A program made the translations under genes and the position numbers. The notes beneath the pieces were generated by a model. The model did not search any database. It saw only the letters and a program-made list of their open reading frames with translations, and was not told the DNA's origin. A stretch of 5,407 bases of DNA from Thermoleophilia bacterium (GTDB lineage: Bacteria > Actinomycetota > Thermoleophilia > Gaiellales > Gaiellaceae): the NCBI GenBank assembly GCA_014534155.1, contig JACVSB010000135.1, forward strand, positions 1 to 5,407. The letters run 5' to 3'. Of this stretch, positions 4,975-5,407 are shown one piece after another (positions within the stretch are counted from its first letter, which is position 1; each line of letters starts with the position of its first letter).

Positions 4975-5407
4975 TTGAGCGCGGCCTCGGGAGACTGCTT
5001 CCTCGTCACCGGCAGCGGCGGCTGCCTCGGCTCCTGGGTCGTGAAGAACCTCGTGGAGAGCGGCGAGCGCTGCGTCGCGCTCGACCGCGAGGCGGACCCG
5101 CACCGCCTCCGCGCGATCCTCGGCGAGGAGCGCATGGGCGACGTCGTCCTGGTCGCCGGGGACATCGTCGAGGAGGATCTCGTCGCGCGCGTCGTGGCGG
5201 AGCAGGGCGTGTCGCGGATCGTCCACCTCGCGGCGCTCCAGATCCCGTTCGTCGCTCAGGATCCGGCTCGCGGCTCGCTGGTGAACGTGCTCGGGACCCT
5301 TCGCGTCCTCGAAGCGGCGCGGTCCGCGCCGGCGCAGGTTCGGGGACTCGTCTATGCGAGCTCCGCCGCGGTGTTCGGGCCCGGCGGACGCCCGGCGACC
5401 CTTTACG
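4975..5407 (+). CDS. NAD-dependent epimerase/dehydratase, extended SDR (3' partial)
   Basis: The first 144 residues of an extended short-chain dehydrogenase are visible; the gene continues past the window. The Rossmann motif TGSGGCLGS (12-20, TGxxGxxG type) is followed by D37 in ALDRE, which favours NAD. Next come AGDI (61-64), the VHLAA motif (83-87) where a substrate or cofactor loop begins, VNVLGTLRVLEAA (103-115), and VYASSAAVFG (126-135), which holds the Ser of the catalytic triad. The YxxxK pair lies beyond the window. Such enzymes act on nucleotide sugars or on free sugars and sugar acids as 4-epimerases, dehydratases or dehydrogenases. TTG at 4975 is chosen because it places the first beta-strand at residue 8 as usual. 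The next in-frame upstream start, GTG at 4900, would add 25 residues of low-complexity sequence. No clear ribosome binding site precedes it. It may belong to the same pathway or start a new operon. Confidence 0.88.
   Translation, partial: MSAASGDCFLVTGSGGCLGSWVVKNLVESGERCVALDREADPHRLRAILGEERMGDVVLVAGDIVEEDLVARVVAEQGVSRIVHLAALQIPFVAQDPARGSLVNVLGTLRVLEAARSAPAQVRGLVYASSAAVFGPGGRPATLY

Noticed and set aside
4668..5165. 165-codon minus-strand open frame spanning the gap between the SDR and epimerase genes
   Set aside because: It is not one real protein. It overlaps the start of the epimerase antisense and contains only the DLDTP piece of the relic in frame; the remaining family motifs lie in the other two frames.

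Overview
The window is very GC-rich, third codon positions are almost all G or C, GTG is the usual start codon, and genes are packed with 4-base overlaps. This points to a high-GC actinobacterium. A soil lineage such as Thermoleophilia would fit, but no marker gene fixes the taxon. Neither window edge is a natural boundary: the first gene lacks its 5' part and the last lacks its 3' part.

Bases 2-4714 form one plus-strand run of six genes that looks like a single transcript. Two inner-membrane permeases of a spermidine/putrescine-type (PotB/PotC) ABC importer come first. They are followed by a mandelate racemase/enolase-superfamily enzyme with glucarate-dehydratase-like active-site residues, an M24 'pita-bread' metallohydrolase, a RidA enamine/imine deaminase and an NAD-type short-chain dehydrogenase. 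Four junctions are the same GTGA stop/start overlap (466-469, 1245-1248, 2408-2411, 3935-3938). Only RidA is set apart, by a 46-base gap and a clear Shine-Dalgarno sequence. The layout suggests uptake and breakdown of a small polar, probably nitrogen-containing hydroxy acid or amino-acid derivative: import, dehydration or epimerisation, amide or peptide-like hydrolysis, clearance of a reactive enamine, and NAD-linked oxidation. The substrate cannot be read from the sequence. The ATPase and solute-binding protein are presumably upstream of the window.

Bases 4715-4974 look intergenic but hold the most unusual item: on the minus strand, a collapsed relic of a fold-type III PLP enzyme of the D-threonine aldolase / D-serine dehydratase-like family. 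Its N-terminal motif, one internal motif and its exact C-terminal end with stop codon are all recognisable, but they lie in three reading frames. About 70 codons remain of a gene that normally has about 370-380, and the PLP-lysine region is gone. The relic ends 3 bases from the dehydrogenase stop codon (convergent). A perfect GAAA-loop hairpin sits at one apparent deletion junction.

From 4975 a plus-strand NAD-dependent sugar epimerase/dehydratase-type (extended SDR) gene begins, probably at a TTG codon, and runs off the window. I found no RNA gene, CRISPR array, transposon or phage element. Apart from the relic, the window is an ordinary catabolic operon rather than an obviously new system.
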